DNA of 64,000 nt from Rhodobacteraceae bacterium M385. GTDB lineage: Bacteria > Pseudomonadota > Alphaproteobacteria > Rhodobacterales > Rhodobacteraceae. Positions 8,447-17,700 of this stretch are shown here, one piece after another. Position 1 is the stretch's first letter. Each line of letters begins with the position of its first letter. The notes below the pieces were generated by a model. It worked only from the letters and a program-made list of their open reading frames with translations. It ran no database searches and was not told the DNA's origin. The stretch spans positions 2,666,001 to 2,730,000 of the forward strand of contig CP081102.1 in NCBI GenBank assembly GCA_025141835.1, given 5' to 3'. Position numbers and translations under genes: made by a program.

Positions 8447-9241
8447 TCAGTCATCTCCATGCTGCCATTCAGACCAAGGGCTTTGCGCCGTTTGGGGCCG
8501 GTAGCGGCGATCATAATCCGCCGCGTAAAGGCGGCTTTCAGTGAAGTCTCGGGCGCCAATGGCAGGGCCCACAAGGATCAACGCGGTCCGCGCAATCGTT
8601 GGGTCCATGGCCTCTTCCAGCGTGCCAAGGCGGGCGCGGATGATCTTCTCATCCGGCCAGGACGCGCGATAGATCACGGCCACGGGGCAATCGGCCCCGT
8701 AGTGGGGCAGCAGATCGGCGACCACTTGGGGCAAGTTGCCGATTGAAAGGTGCAGGGCCAATGTCGCGCCGGTTTTGCCAAAGTTCTCAAGACTTTCGCC
8801 ATCGGGCATGGAGGACGCACGCCCCGGTGTGCGGGTCAGGATCAGCGATTGCCCCACCCCCGGCAGGGTCAATTCCTGCCCAAGGCTCGCGGCAGCCGCC
8901 GCGAAAGAGGGCACGCCGGGGGTCACCGTGAAAGGGATGCGCAGGGCATCAAGGCGGCGGATCTGCTCGCCCATCGCCGACCAGACGGACAGGTCACCGG
9001 AATGCAGCCGCGCCACGTCTTTGCCCGCATCATGGGCCACGGCGATGGTACCGACGATATCATCCAACGACATCGGCGCGGTGTTGATGATCTGCGCCCC
9101 TTCAGGGCAATGTTGCAAGATCGCCTCGGGCACCAGCGAACCCGCATAAAGACAGACCGGGCAAGCCGCGATCAGGTCGCGCCCCCGCAGCGTCAGAAGG
9201 TCCGGCGCGCCGGGGCCTGCGCCGATGAAATGCACGGTCAT
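8447..9241 (-). CDS. cobM: Precorrin-4 C11-methyltransferase CobM
   Basis: 264-residue SAM-dependent methyltransferase acting at C11 of precorrin-4. FIGAGPGAPDLLTLRG at the N-terminus and LHSGDLSVWSA are typical of the CobM/CbiF group, as is the VCLYAGSLVP segment. It overlaps the upstream cobE stop by 4 bases (ATGA) and ends one base before cobB. Confidence 0.95.
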   Translation of the reverse strand: MTVHFIGAGPGAPDLLTLRGRDLIAACPVCLYAGSLVPEAILQHCPEGAQIINTAPMSLDDIVGTIAVAHDAGKDVARLHSGDLSVWSAMGEQIRRLDALRIPFTVTPGVPSFAAAAASLGQELTLPGVGQSLILTRTPGRASSMPDGESLENFGKTGATLALHLSIGNLPQVVADLLPHYGADCPVAVIYRASWPDEKIIRARLGTLEEAMDPTIARTALILVGPAIGARDFTESRLYAADYDRRYRPQTAQSPWSEWQHGDD

Positions 9242-9612
9242 GATGTTTCTCCTTCCGGCAATGTGGACGCGAGCGCGCAGGTTGCCAAGCGGTCCGCCGA
9301 AATCACACGCGGGGCCAACAACCGGGCACCGGGGCCTGCGGCGGCCAGCGCTGCGGCCTCGGCCACGGAGCCGACGTCGCGTTGATTTTGTGAGGCAGTT
9401 GAGAGGGTCAAGGTCGCCTGCTTGGTCAGCTCATCTGGCAACACCCCTACAAGGGGCACTGCCACTTGACTGGCAAACGCAATCATCGCGTCAGAACGCG
9501 CCTTATCGGCAGCAGTGGCCAAGCGCCCCGCGCCGCCCCCTGCCCGTCCGTAAGCATCGGCCAAGCTATCTGCCGTGGCAGAGGCGCGGAATCCGAAACC
9601 TGCGACGATCAT
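9238..9612 (-). CDS. cobE: Cobalamin biosynthesis protein CobE (CbiG C-terminal-like)
   Basis: 124-residue protein (MIVAGFGFRASATADSL) resembling the C-terminal domain of CbiG, annotated CobE in aerobic B12 producers. Its exact role is not settled; it is essential for cobalamin in Pseudomonas denitrificans. The start at 9612 is fixed by the ATGA overlap with cobL; longer in-frame versions would run through the cobL gene and lack similarity. It sits between cobL and cobM. Confidence 0.87.
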   Translation of the reverse strand: MIVAGFGFRASATADSLADAYGRAGGGAGRLATAADKARSDAMIAFASQVAVPLVGVLPDELTKQATLTLSTASQNQRDVGSVAEAAALAAAGPGARLLAPRVISADRLATCALASTLPEGETS

Positions 9613-10805
9613 AGAACCACGCTCCATTGCACCACGGGATAGGCCGATTGCCACGCCTGTTTCGACCCAAGAGCGCGGGCATGGGCGATTTCCACACGCA
9701 TCAAATCGCCGCCATGGCGGGCATGGGCGGAGGTCAAAAGGGCTTCTGCCTCTAGGGTGACACCATTGGCCACGATCCTTGTGCCGGAAGGCAGGGCCGT
9801 GACTCTCGCCAGTAGCGCCTCGGACAGACCGCCGCCGATGAACACAGCATCGGGCTGTGGTAGGTTTGCAAGCTGCGCTACGCCATCTCCAAGGTGGAGC
9901 GTGATCCGGTCCAAGCCAAAGGCCGCCGCATTGGCGCGGATCAGCGCGGCGCGATCTTCGCGGATCTCGATCACGCTGGCAGTGCAGGTACGATGCGCCA
10001 AGGCCCATTCCACCGCGATGGTGCCAGAGCCGCCGCCAATGTCCCAAAGATGCTCGCCCGCGCGGGGGGCAAGGGCCGAAAGGGTCAACGCGCGCATCGG
10101 GCGTTTGGTCATGACGCCGTCTGTCTCAAACAGCTCATCCGGGCGGCCGGAGGCCAAGGGGATCGCCGCGCCCTTCCCGGCCACTTGCAAAGCGACACAG
10201 AGGGGGGCCGCGAAGGCGCCCGTCTTCGCCGCTTCAACATCGAGCGTTTGCAGTTTTTCGCGCGGCCCGCCAAGCGCCTCTGCCACGGTGAGGGAGGTTT
10301 CCGCGAAGCCCTCCGCCTCTAGGTAGGCGGCCAATTCCACCACTGCGGCCCCGTCACGCAGTAGCACAATCGCCCGAAGGCCCGGGGCCAGATAGGGCCG
10401 CAACCGTGCCAGAGGGGCGGCATGGAGGCCGATGCAAAGGGTATCTTCCACGGGCCAGCCCATCCGCGCCGCCGCGAGGGTAAAGACCGACGGCGCCGGA
10501 AGCGCCTGCCACTCGGACCGGTCAAACGCTTGTGAAATGGCCCGTCCGGCCCCGTACCAAAACGGATCGCCTGATACGAGCACCACGACCCGCTGCCCTT
10601 TCAGACCCTTAAGCAGGGCAATCCCATCGGCAAAGGGCACCGGCCATTCAATGCGCCGGGCGCTGCCACCGGGCAAAAGGCCCAAATGCCGCTTCGGTCC
10701 CATGATGATTTCGGCCCGCGCCAATGCCTCGGCGCTTGCGGGGGACAGTCCGTCCGGTCCATCCTCGGTCAGTCCGACAATCGTGATCCACGGAGCTTCA
10801 GCCAT
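9609..10805 (-). CDS. cobL: Precorrin-6Y C5,15-methyltransferase (decarboxylating) CobL
   Basis: 398-residue two-domain enzyme: an N-terminal CbiE-like tetrapyrrole methylase (ITIVGLTEDGPDGL) and a C-terminal CbiT-like Rossmann methyltransferase with the SAM loop WDIGGGSGTIAVEWA. It methylates C5 and C15 and decarboxylates the C12 acetate. The start at 10805 is chosen because the preceding in-frame sequence has no methylase character. This ATG lies on the CATG at 10803-10806, which also provides the ATG of divergent cobK, so each gene's ribosome site is inside the other's coding region. Confidence 0.95.
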   Translation of the reverse strand: MAEAPWITIVGLTEDGPDGLSPASAEALARAEIIMGPKRHLGLLPGGSARRIEWPVPFADGIALLKGLKGQRVVVLVSGDPFWYGAGRAISQAFDRSEWQALPAPSVFTLAAARMGWPVEDTLCIGLHAAPLARLRPYLAPGLRAIVLLRDGAAVVELAAYLEAEGFAETSLTVAEALGGPREKLQTLDVEAAKTGAFAAPLCVALQVAGKGAAIPLASGRPDELFETDGVMTKRPMRALTLSALAPRAGEHLWDIGGGSGTIAVEWALAHRTCTASVIEIREDRAALIRANAAAFGLDRITLHLGDGVAQLANLPQPDAVFIGGGLSEALLARVTALPSGTRIVANGVTLEAEALLTSAHARHGGDLMRVEIAHARALGSKQAWQSAYPVVQWSVVL

Positions 10806-11568
10806 GACACCCAACCTTCTGATCCTTGGCGGCACGATGGAGGCAACGGCGCTGGCCCGCGCGGTGGCCGAAGCCGGGATTGCGGGCGTCGTGTCCTTTG
10901 CGGGACGGGTGGAGCGGCCCGTGCGACAACCCATGCCGCAGCGCGTCGGCGGCTTTGGGGGGGCGGACGGATTGGCGGATTACCTGAGGGCCGAGAAGAT
11001 CACCCATGTTGTTGATGCCACCCACCCCTTTGCTGCGCAGATGAGCGTCAACGCGATCTCCGCTTGCGCCATGGCTGAGGTGCCGCTGCTCGCGCTGACC
11101 CGTGCCCCTTGGGAGGCGCAGCCGGGCGACAACTGGACCCATGTGCCCGATATTTCCGGCGCGGTCGCAGCCTTGGACCGCCCTGCCCTGCGCGTCATGT
11201 TGGCCGTGGGCCGGATGCATCTGGCTGACTTCGCGCCGAACCCGCAGCATTTTTATCTGTTGCGTCTGGTGGACCCGCCCAAGGCCGCGCTGCCCCTGCC
11301 GCGCACGAAAGTTCTGGTGTCGCGTGGGCCGTTCACCTTGGCCGATGACCAAGCCCTGATGGAGGCCCATAACATCGACCTCGTGGTGTCCAAAAACGCG
11401 GGTGGCACAGGCGCTTACGCCAAGATTGAGGCAGCCCGCGCCCTTGGCTTGCCGGTCATCATGATCGACCGCCCTGCGATCCCGAACCGCCCAGAGGCCC
11501 ACGGGGTCGCGCAAGTTTTGGCGTGGCTGGGTCATCCCGCATCCTTCGCCACGAAGCGCGGCGTGTAA
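10804..11568 (+). CDS. cobK: Precorrin-6A reductase CobK, inverted within the cob operon
   Basis: 254-residue NADPH-dependent reductase converting precorrin-6A to precorrin-6B. MTPNLLILGGTMEATALAR at the N-terminus, VDATHPFAAQMS and VVSKNAGGTGAYAKIEAAR are characteristic of CobK/CbiJ. GGAG lies 8 bases before the ATG, inside cobL. It is the only cob gene between 5.3 and 19.5 kb on the + strand. It fills the 0.73-kb gap between cobJ and cobL, sharing the CATG start with cobL and overlapping the cobJ 3' end by 37 bases. The reading frame is intact, so it is probably functional. A transcript of the minus-strand operon crossing this gap would be antisense to it. Confidence 0.95.
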   Translation: MTPNLLILGGTMEATALARAVAEAGIAGVVSFAGRVERPVRQPMPQRVGGFGGADGLADYLRAEKITHVVDATHPFAAQMSVNAISACAMAEVPLLALTRAPWEAQPGDNWTHVPDISGAVAALDRPALRVMLAVGRMHLADFAPNPQHFYLLRLVDPPKAALPLPRTKVLVSRGPFTLADDQALMEAHNIDLVVSKNAGGTGAYAKIEAARALGLPVIMIDRPAIPNRPEAHGVAQVLAWLGHPASFATKRGV

Positions 11569-12308
11569 ACAATCGGCGCGCCATCGCGGGGGATTACCCG
11601 CGTCTGGGAAGAGCCGACTAATACCACGGTGCGCATGTCCGCCATGTCGGGCGTCGCTTCCGACAAGGTAGTGACGTTGATCGCCTGTTCCGGCGTGGAA
11701 ACGGCGCGGGCAAAGATAATCAACCGCTCCGGCTCGCAACATTCGCGCAGAATATCGAGGGTTTTGACAAACCCCTCGGGCCGCGATTTGGAGCGGGGAT
11801 TGTAAAAAGCCATGGCGAAATCCGCCTGTGCGGCAAGGCGCAAACGGCTCTCGATCAGGGACCAGGGCTTGAGGTTGTCGGAAAGGTTAATGCAGCAGAA
11901 ATCATGCCCCAAGGGCGCGCCGGCAGCAGCAGAGGCGGCCAGCATGGCGGTGATGCCGGGCAGGACGCGAATATCGAGCGCGCGCCATGCCTGTGGCCCC
12001 GCCTCAACCGCCTCAAACACCGCCGAGGCCATGGCGAAAACGCCGGGATCACCAGAGCTGACCACCACAACCCGGCGGCCTGCCTGCGCCATTTCCAGCG
12101 CATGGGCGGCGCGGTCCAATTCCACCCGATTATCGCTTTCGTGAAGGGTCAGGCCCGGGCGCGGCGCAATGCGGCGCACGTAGGGAATGTAGCCCACGAT
12201 ATCGGTGGCCGCGTCAATCGCGGCTTTTGCATCGGGTGTTATCAACCCCTCTGCCCCCGGCCCGAGACCGGCGATCACGACCCAACCCATTGCTGTTTCA
12301 TCGTTCAT
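11532..12308 (-). CDS. cobJ: Precorrin-3B C17-methyltransferase CobJ
   Basis: 258-residue SAM-dependent ring-contraction methyltransferase. VIAGLGPGAEGLITPDA, GYIPYVRRI and VVVVSSGDPGVFAMASAV match the CobJ/CbiH group. The start overlaps the cobI stop as ATGA. The last 37 bases are antisense to the end of cobK. It is the last gene before the inverted cobK; cobL, next in the same orientation, begins 726 bases further on. Confidence 0.95.
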   Translation of the reverse strand: MNDETAMGWVVIAGLGPGAEGLITPDAKAAIDAATDIVGYIPYVRRIAPRPGLTLHESDNRVELDRAAHALEMAQAGRRVVVVSSGDPGVFAMASAVFEAVEAGPQAWRALDIRVLPGITAMLAASAAAGAPLGHDFCCINLSDNLKPWSLIESRLRLAAQADFAMAFYNPRSKSRPEGFVKTLDILRECCEPERLIIFARAVSTPEQAINVTTLSEATPDMADMRTVVLVGSSQTRVIPRDGAPIVYTPRFVAKDAG

Positions 12309-13042
12309 GGTCGACGCCCCTGCCCATGCACCACGATGATCGAGAAATAGGGCAGTGTTTCTTCGGTATACTCCCCCAAGGGCCGTACCGTTTGCCCCTC
12401 CATGCTGGCGTATTCTACAAGGACCGCGCGGTCATACTTGCCCGCCGCTTGCAAGGCGCGGCGCACCTTAGGGAGGTTGCGGCCGATCTTCATCACCACC
12501 AGAGCGTCGGCCCGTGTCATGGCATCGGTCAAGGTCGCCTCGTCCAACGTTCCCATGACCGTGGACAGGATATCATCGCCCCAGGTGATCGGCGCGCCCG
12601 AGGCTGTCCATGCCGCCGACATGCCGGTGATTGCGGGCACAACCTGCACGTTTCGGGCGGGGTTCAGGCGCGTGTAGAGGTGCATGAAAGAGCCGTAGAA
12701 GAACGGGTCGCCTTCGCACAAAACCACGACATCTTCACCCGTTGCCGATAACGCCCGCAGATGGTCGGCGCAGGACGCGTAGAAATCTGACAGAACTTCA
12801 TTGTAGCGCGGATCGCTGAGCGGAATTTCCGTTGTGACGGGATATTCCATCGGAAACTCAACAACATCCTGGCGCAGCATTCCTGCTACAATCGAGCGCG
12901 CTCGGCCAGCACGGCCCAACTTGCGGAAGAACGCCACATGCTTGGCCCCTCGCACAAGGCGGTCCGCCCGGACGCTCATCAGGTCCGGATCACCGGGGCC
13001 AAGGCCCACACCGTGGATCGTACCCGTCACTTGCCCGCTCAT
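12305..13042 (-). CDS. cobI: Precorrin-2 C20-methyltransferase CobI
   Basis: 245-residue SAM-dependent methyltransferase that makes precorrin-3A from precorrin-2. HGVGLGPGDPDLMSVRA, VVLCEGDPFFYGSFMHLY and VPAITGMSAAWTASGAPI are characteristic. It overlaps cobH by 4 bases upstream and cobJ by 4 downstream. Confidence 0.95.
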   Translation of the reverse strand: MSGQVTGTIHGVGLGPGDPDLMSVRADRLVRGAKHVAFFRKLGRAGRARSIVAGMLRQDVVEFPMEYPVTTEIPLSDPRYNEVLSDFYASCADHLRALSATGEDVVVLCEGDPFFYGSFMHLYTRLNPARNVQVVPAITGMSAAWTASGAPITWGDDILSTVMGTLDEATLTDAMTRADALVVMKIGRNLPKVRRALQAAGKYDRAVLVEYASMEGQTVRPLGEYTEETLPYFSIIVVHGQGRRP

Positions 13043-13668
13043 TCTGCGCGGCTCGCTATGGCGTTGATGGCCGCGACCGTGATTGCGGAACCGCCAAGAC
13101 GTCCCTTCACGATCAGCGACGGCACCGGGTCCGCTTCCCAGAGGGCATCTTTGCTTTCACGGGCTCCGACGAACCCCACAGGGCAGCCGATGATGGCGGC
13201 CGGGCGCGGGCAGCTTGGATCTTCCAGCATTTCCAGCAAATGGAACAAAGCGGTCGGCGCGTTCCCGATAGCCACCACAGCGCCTTCCAGACGGTCGCGC
13301 CATAGCTCCAATGCCGCGGCCGACCGAGTTGTGCCCAACTCTGCCGCCAGCGCGGGCACGCGGGCGTCGCGCAGCGTACAGATCACGTCGTTGTCCGCAG
13401 GCAGCCGTTTGCGGGTGACACCTTCGCTCACCATATAGGCGTCGCAAAAGATCGGCGCGCCCGCATCAAGGGCGGCACGGGCCGATGTCACCATGCCGGG
13501 GGCGATGTGGACGTCATCCTCCAACCCGACAAGGCCCGCCGCGTGGATCATACGGACGACGACTTGCTCATCCTCGGGGGTGAAGCGTGCCAGATTAGCC
13601 TCGGCCCGGATCGTGGCGAAGCTCTCCAGATAAATCGCGGCTCCGTTTTTCTCGTATTCATAGGGCAT
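13039..13668 (-). CDS. cobH: Precorrin-8X methylmutase CobH
   Basis: 209-residue mutase that shifts the C11 methyl to C12, giving hydrogenobyrinic acid. The catalytic histidine is visible in VVVRMIHAAGLVG (His42), followed by IFCDAYMVSEGV and VGFVGARESKDAL, all typical. It lies 2 bases after the cobG stop and overlaps cobI by 4 bases. Confidence 0.95.
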   Translation of the reverse strand: MPYEYEKNGAAIYLESFATIRAEANLARFTPEDEQVVVRMIHAAGLVGLEDDVHIAPGMVTSARAALDAGAPIFCDAYMVSEGVTRKRLPADNDVICTLRDARVPALAAELGTTRSAAALELWRDRLEGAVVAIGNAPTALFHLLEMLEDPSCPRPAAIIGCPVGFVGARESKDALWEADPVPSLIVKGRLGGSAITVAAINAIASRAE

Positions 13669-13670
13669 GG

Positions 13671-14795
13671 TCAGGCTTGGATATCCTTGAAACTAAGGGT
13701 TGCGGGCAAGCCGCGTTTGATGGGCGCATCCCATGGCGCGCCGTTGGTGACAAGATCGAACCCGTCATTGGTGGCGACCAAAGTATGGTCCGCTGTGCGG
13801 GGAAAGGCGCAGCCCTTGGCACAGCCAGAAACATGGAGGCTTTCGCCAAAGGGTAGGTCTTGCGCCAAGCGTCGCGCGATGGCGCGGGTGGGGCCCAGTG
13901 CCTGCGAACAGCCGGGGAAGCCTGTGCAGGCGTGCACCTTCAGCAAGGGATTATCGGGGGCGCAGAATCCTTCGGCGATTTGCGGCGAGGAGCCCATGGC
14001 GAGGAGCCGTCTGCCCGGCAAAATCCGCAGTGCCTTGATCCCTGTGTCTTCTGCCAGCCGCCGTAAGGCAGCGGCCTCCACCTGCCCGAAGGGCACGCCA
14101 AGGATGGTGCCGTAAGTACTGCTGCACGGGCTCTCATCGTGGCGCCGCGCTGCCGTTAACCAGACATCTGGCAAGGATGTGGTTTTCAGATGCTTTGCCA
14201 TCCGACCCGCTGCGCGGCCGCCACTCTCGACGAACCATGTGACCAGATCCTTGAGGGCCGCCATCGCCGTGTCCTCGGTCACGGGCAAACCGCGCGCCGC
14301 GCCATCTGCGACAAGGATCAGCGTGTCATCGGCGCCGCGCTCTAGCCGAATATCACCGGGCGCATCGTTTACCCAAGGTGCATCACCTGTATCGATGACA
14401 TAGCCGAATTTTGAAGGTAGATCAGGGAGTTCCGACAACGACTCCAACAGGTCCAACGCCAGCCGATGGGTCAAATCCCCCGCCGACCATTCCGGCGTCA
14501 TCACGAGATTTCGCCGCCCCTCCTGTGCCGGGTCCTCGTCCAGCAGATCAGCCGACAAAAGCGCCTCGATTACCGCGTCATGATCTGCCTCGGTCACACC
14601 GCGAATTTGCAGGTTTGCCCGGCTGGTGAGTTCAATCATGCCCGTGCCAAATTTCTCTGCCACCGAGGCCAATGCCCCGACCTGATCCACGCAGACCTCG
14701 CCCAACCAAGGGCGTATCCGCACAACCAACCCGTCGCCGGACGCCATGGGGCGATAGGCACCGGGGCACCAACCTTTGACCACTGGCCCACTCAT
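13671..14795 (-). CDS. cobG: Precorrin-3B synthase CobG
   Basis: 374-residue sulfite/nitrite-reductase-like monooxygenase that uses O2 to hydroxylate precorrin-3A, the signature enzyme of aerobic B12 synthesis. The 4Fe-4S cysteines are present as HACTGFPGCSQA and HVSGCAKGCAFP. The N-terminal KGWCPGAYRPM and the SRANLQIRG segment fit the ferredoxin-like half domains. ATG overlaps the cobN stop by 4 bases. Confidence 0.94.
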   Translation of the reverse strand: MSGPVVKGWCPGAYRPMASGDGLVVRIRPWLGEVCVDQVGALASVAEKFGTGMIELTSRANLQIRGVTEADHDAVIEALLSADLLDEDPAQEGRRNLVMTPEWSAGDLTHRLALDLLESLSELPDLPSKFGYVIDTGDAPWVNDAPGDIRLERGADDTLILVADGAARGLPVTEDTAMAALKDLVTWFVESGGRAAGRMAKHLKTTSLPDVWLTAARRHDESPCSSTYGTILGVPFGQVEAAALRRLAEDTGIKALRILPGRRLLAMGSSPQIAEGFCAPDNPLLKVHACTGFPGCSQALGPTRAIARRLAQDLPFGESLHVSGCAKGCAFPRTADHTLVATNDGFDLVTNGAPWDAPIKRGLPATLSFKDIQA

Positions 14796-17700
14796 GACGA
14801 CACTTCCAGTTCTGCAAGAATCGAGTTTCTGCGCGACTGCCAGAGCTTTGCGGCATGGAGCGCGGCGAAACGGTCTTGCATCGCGGCCAAAGCGCCGGGA
14901 TTGGCGTCTTGCAGGAACGACGTGACCTCTGCGTTCCCAAGGGTGGCGTCGTAATAAGCGTCAAACAAATGCGACGGCACGACGGGGGCCAGTTGCGCAA
15001 AGGCGGCCATATTCTCTAAGGTCGCGGCGATCTCTGCCGCGCCACGAAAACCGTGACGGCGCATCCCGGCGATCCAATCGGGATTGGCGGCGCGGGCAAG
15101 GACGACGCGGGCTATTTCCTCGGTCAGGCCACGGGCACGGGGGCGATTTGGGTCTGTGACATCAAAGTGATAGGCCTTGGCGCTGCCCCCCGTCAGGGAT
15201 TGGGCTGCCAGAAACCCTGCCTCGTGGGTGGCATAGTCTTCGGCCAGTAGGATGTCTGTCTCGGGGAGGTCTTGCAGGTGTACGAAAGCATCGGCTTGGG
15301 CCACGCGGGCGCGCAACGCGTTTTGGTCTTTGCGGACGCTGTCGCCGTCCAGCGCATAGGCAGAGGCGGCAAGCCATGCCTCGCCTGCCGCGGCCTTTGC
15401 GGCCTCGGAATAGTCGCCGATCTGCGGGCCGATCCCGACGCCAAAGCTGCCCGGCGCGGGGCCGAAGACGCGCGCCGTATCACTGCCCGCATAGGGGTTC
15501 CAATCCGGTGCTTCATCCCGTGCCGCAAGGCTGCGGACCGCTTGGTTGAATAGGGCCGATAGGGTCGGGAACACATCCCGGAAAAGGCCCGAGACGCGCA
15601 GGGTCACGTCGATACGGGGTCGGTCGAGTTCGGCGATCGGTAGGACTTCGATCCCTGAGACACGCTCGGACCCTTCATCCCAAAGCGGACGCACGCCAAG
15701 AAGAGCCAAGGCCATGGCGAATTCCTCACCGGCCGTGCGCATGGTGGCGGACCCCCAGAGGTCGACGATCAGCCCCTTGGGCCAATCGCCCTCGTCTTGC
15801 AGGTGGCGGCGCATCAACTCATCGGCCAGCACGCACCCCTGCGCATAGGCCGCGCGCGACGGCACCGCGCGGGGATCGGTGGTGAACAGGTTGCGTCCCG
15901 TCGGCAGGACGTCCGAGCGCCCACGATACGGGGAACCGGACGGCCCCGCCGCGATGCGCTTGCCGTCTAACGCTGCGAGGAGCGCCGCGCGTTCCGCGAG
16001 GGCCGAGGCGGTGCTGTCGAAAGTTGATTGCCCCAACTCCGGCTGGCCCCATACATGCAGCCCGTCGCCAAACTGGCTTTCCTTGACGTCGCACACGAAG
16101 CCATCAATCCGGGTAATTGCCTCGGCCGAGCACGACGCGGCATCGAGACCCAAATCCCCTTCCACACCAAGGGCTTGCGCTTCGACCCTAATGTCGCTTT
16201 GCAGCCGGTCCCGGCGTTTAGGATCAAGCCCGTCGGCGTTCGAGAATTCATCCAGAAGGGCTTCCAGGCGCACCAATCGTGTAGGCGTTTGGGAAGCCTT
16301 CATCGGCGGCGGGATGTGGCCCAAGGTAACTGCCCCGATCCGGCGCTTGGCTTGCGCTGCCTCGCCGGGATCGTTGACGATGAACGGATAGATCACCGGC
16401 AACACGCCCGTCAGCGCATCGGGCCAACAGGCGTCGGACAGGGCCACAGATTTGCCCGGAAGCCATTCCAACGTGCCGTGGGCACCAATGTGAACAAGCG
16501 CGTCTGCGTGGGTCTGCATCCAGAGGTAGAACGCCACATAGCCGTGGCGGGGGACGCGAGACAAGTCGTGGTATTGCTCATCCCGAAGCGCGGGCGTGCC
16601 GCGTTCTGGTTGCAAGGCAACAAGCGTGTTCCCGCGCGACAAAATGGGCAAACGTAGCCCCTCCTCGGACGCTGCCGCGTCCTCCTCGCAGTTGCCCCAC
16701 GTAGCGTAGAGCGCTTCTTGAAGGGATTGTGGCAGGCGTGAAAGCGCGGCTTTGTAGTCGGCGAACGGCCATGTGATCTCTGCCCCTTGCAGGTCATCCC
16801 CCGTTACCGTGCCCCGGGCGCTGTAGCCCGCTTCGTTAAGATCGTTAAGGATTGCATTGGCAGAGGCAATCGCATCAAGGCCAACGGCATGGGCCGCGTT
16901 CCAATCGCGGCCCGGATAGGTGGACAGCACCAGGGCCGGCACCCGGTCCGAAGGCGGTGTCGCCGCCAGTTTATGCCAAGCGGCAACCCGCGCGGCGAGC
17001 TGGGTCACCCTTTCCAAATGGGGGGTGTGGGCTTGGCGGGCGAATTGCAGATCGACGTCACGCGCGTCGGGTTCTTTGAACGAGGTGACGCCCGCGAATA
17101 TGCGTCCGTCCACCTCGGGCAGCACCACATGCATGGCCAGATCAGCCGGTGACAGGCCGCGTTCAGCCTCTTCCCATGCGGCTTGGGTGGAGGTGGCCAT
17201 GGCGATCTGGAACACCGGCACCCCGGCCCCGTCCAGCGGGGACATGCCCCCTGCCCCTTTGCCGGAAAACGACGTGGCGTTAACGATGGCCACAGGTGCC
17301 AGGTGGCCCACTTGGCGGGCCATCCATTCCGCCGCTCCGGGGGCTTTGAGGGAAGGCGCAAACAGGCCCATCACCGCGAAACCCTGATCGCGCAACGCCG
17401 CGAAAACGGCCCGGATCGGCGCAAGGTCTGCCGCCACGAGGTAGGAGCGGTAGAACGTCACAAGGATCAAGGGTTTGTCGCTGTCCCCCGCCAACACCGG
17501 ACAGCAAAGGCCGTCTTCCGGGGTCCATCCGCCAACGCTTGGCAGGCCCTTCGCCCCGGCGACCGGGCCCGCGTAAAGGCCCGATGCCAGCGCCATTTGC
17601 GCCAGCGCCGCGTGAGCAGCGATATCTCCTCCCGCGTCGCAAAGATGTTGTAAACGGCGCAGGGTCGACACCGGGAGGGTCGAAATTTCGTCAAGCCGTG

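Noticed and set aside
10432..10803. Longer cobK start reaching back to 10432
   Set aside because: The extension is antisense to cobL and has no CobK similarity; the MTPNLLILGG start fits the family and has its own GGAG.
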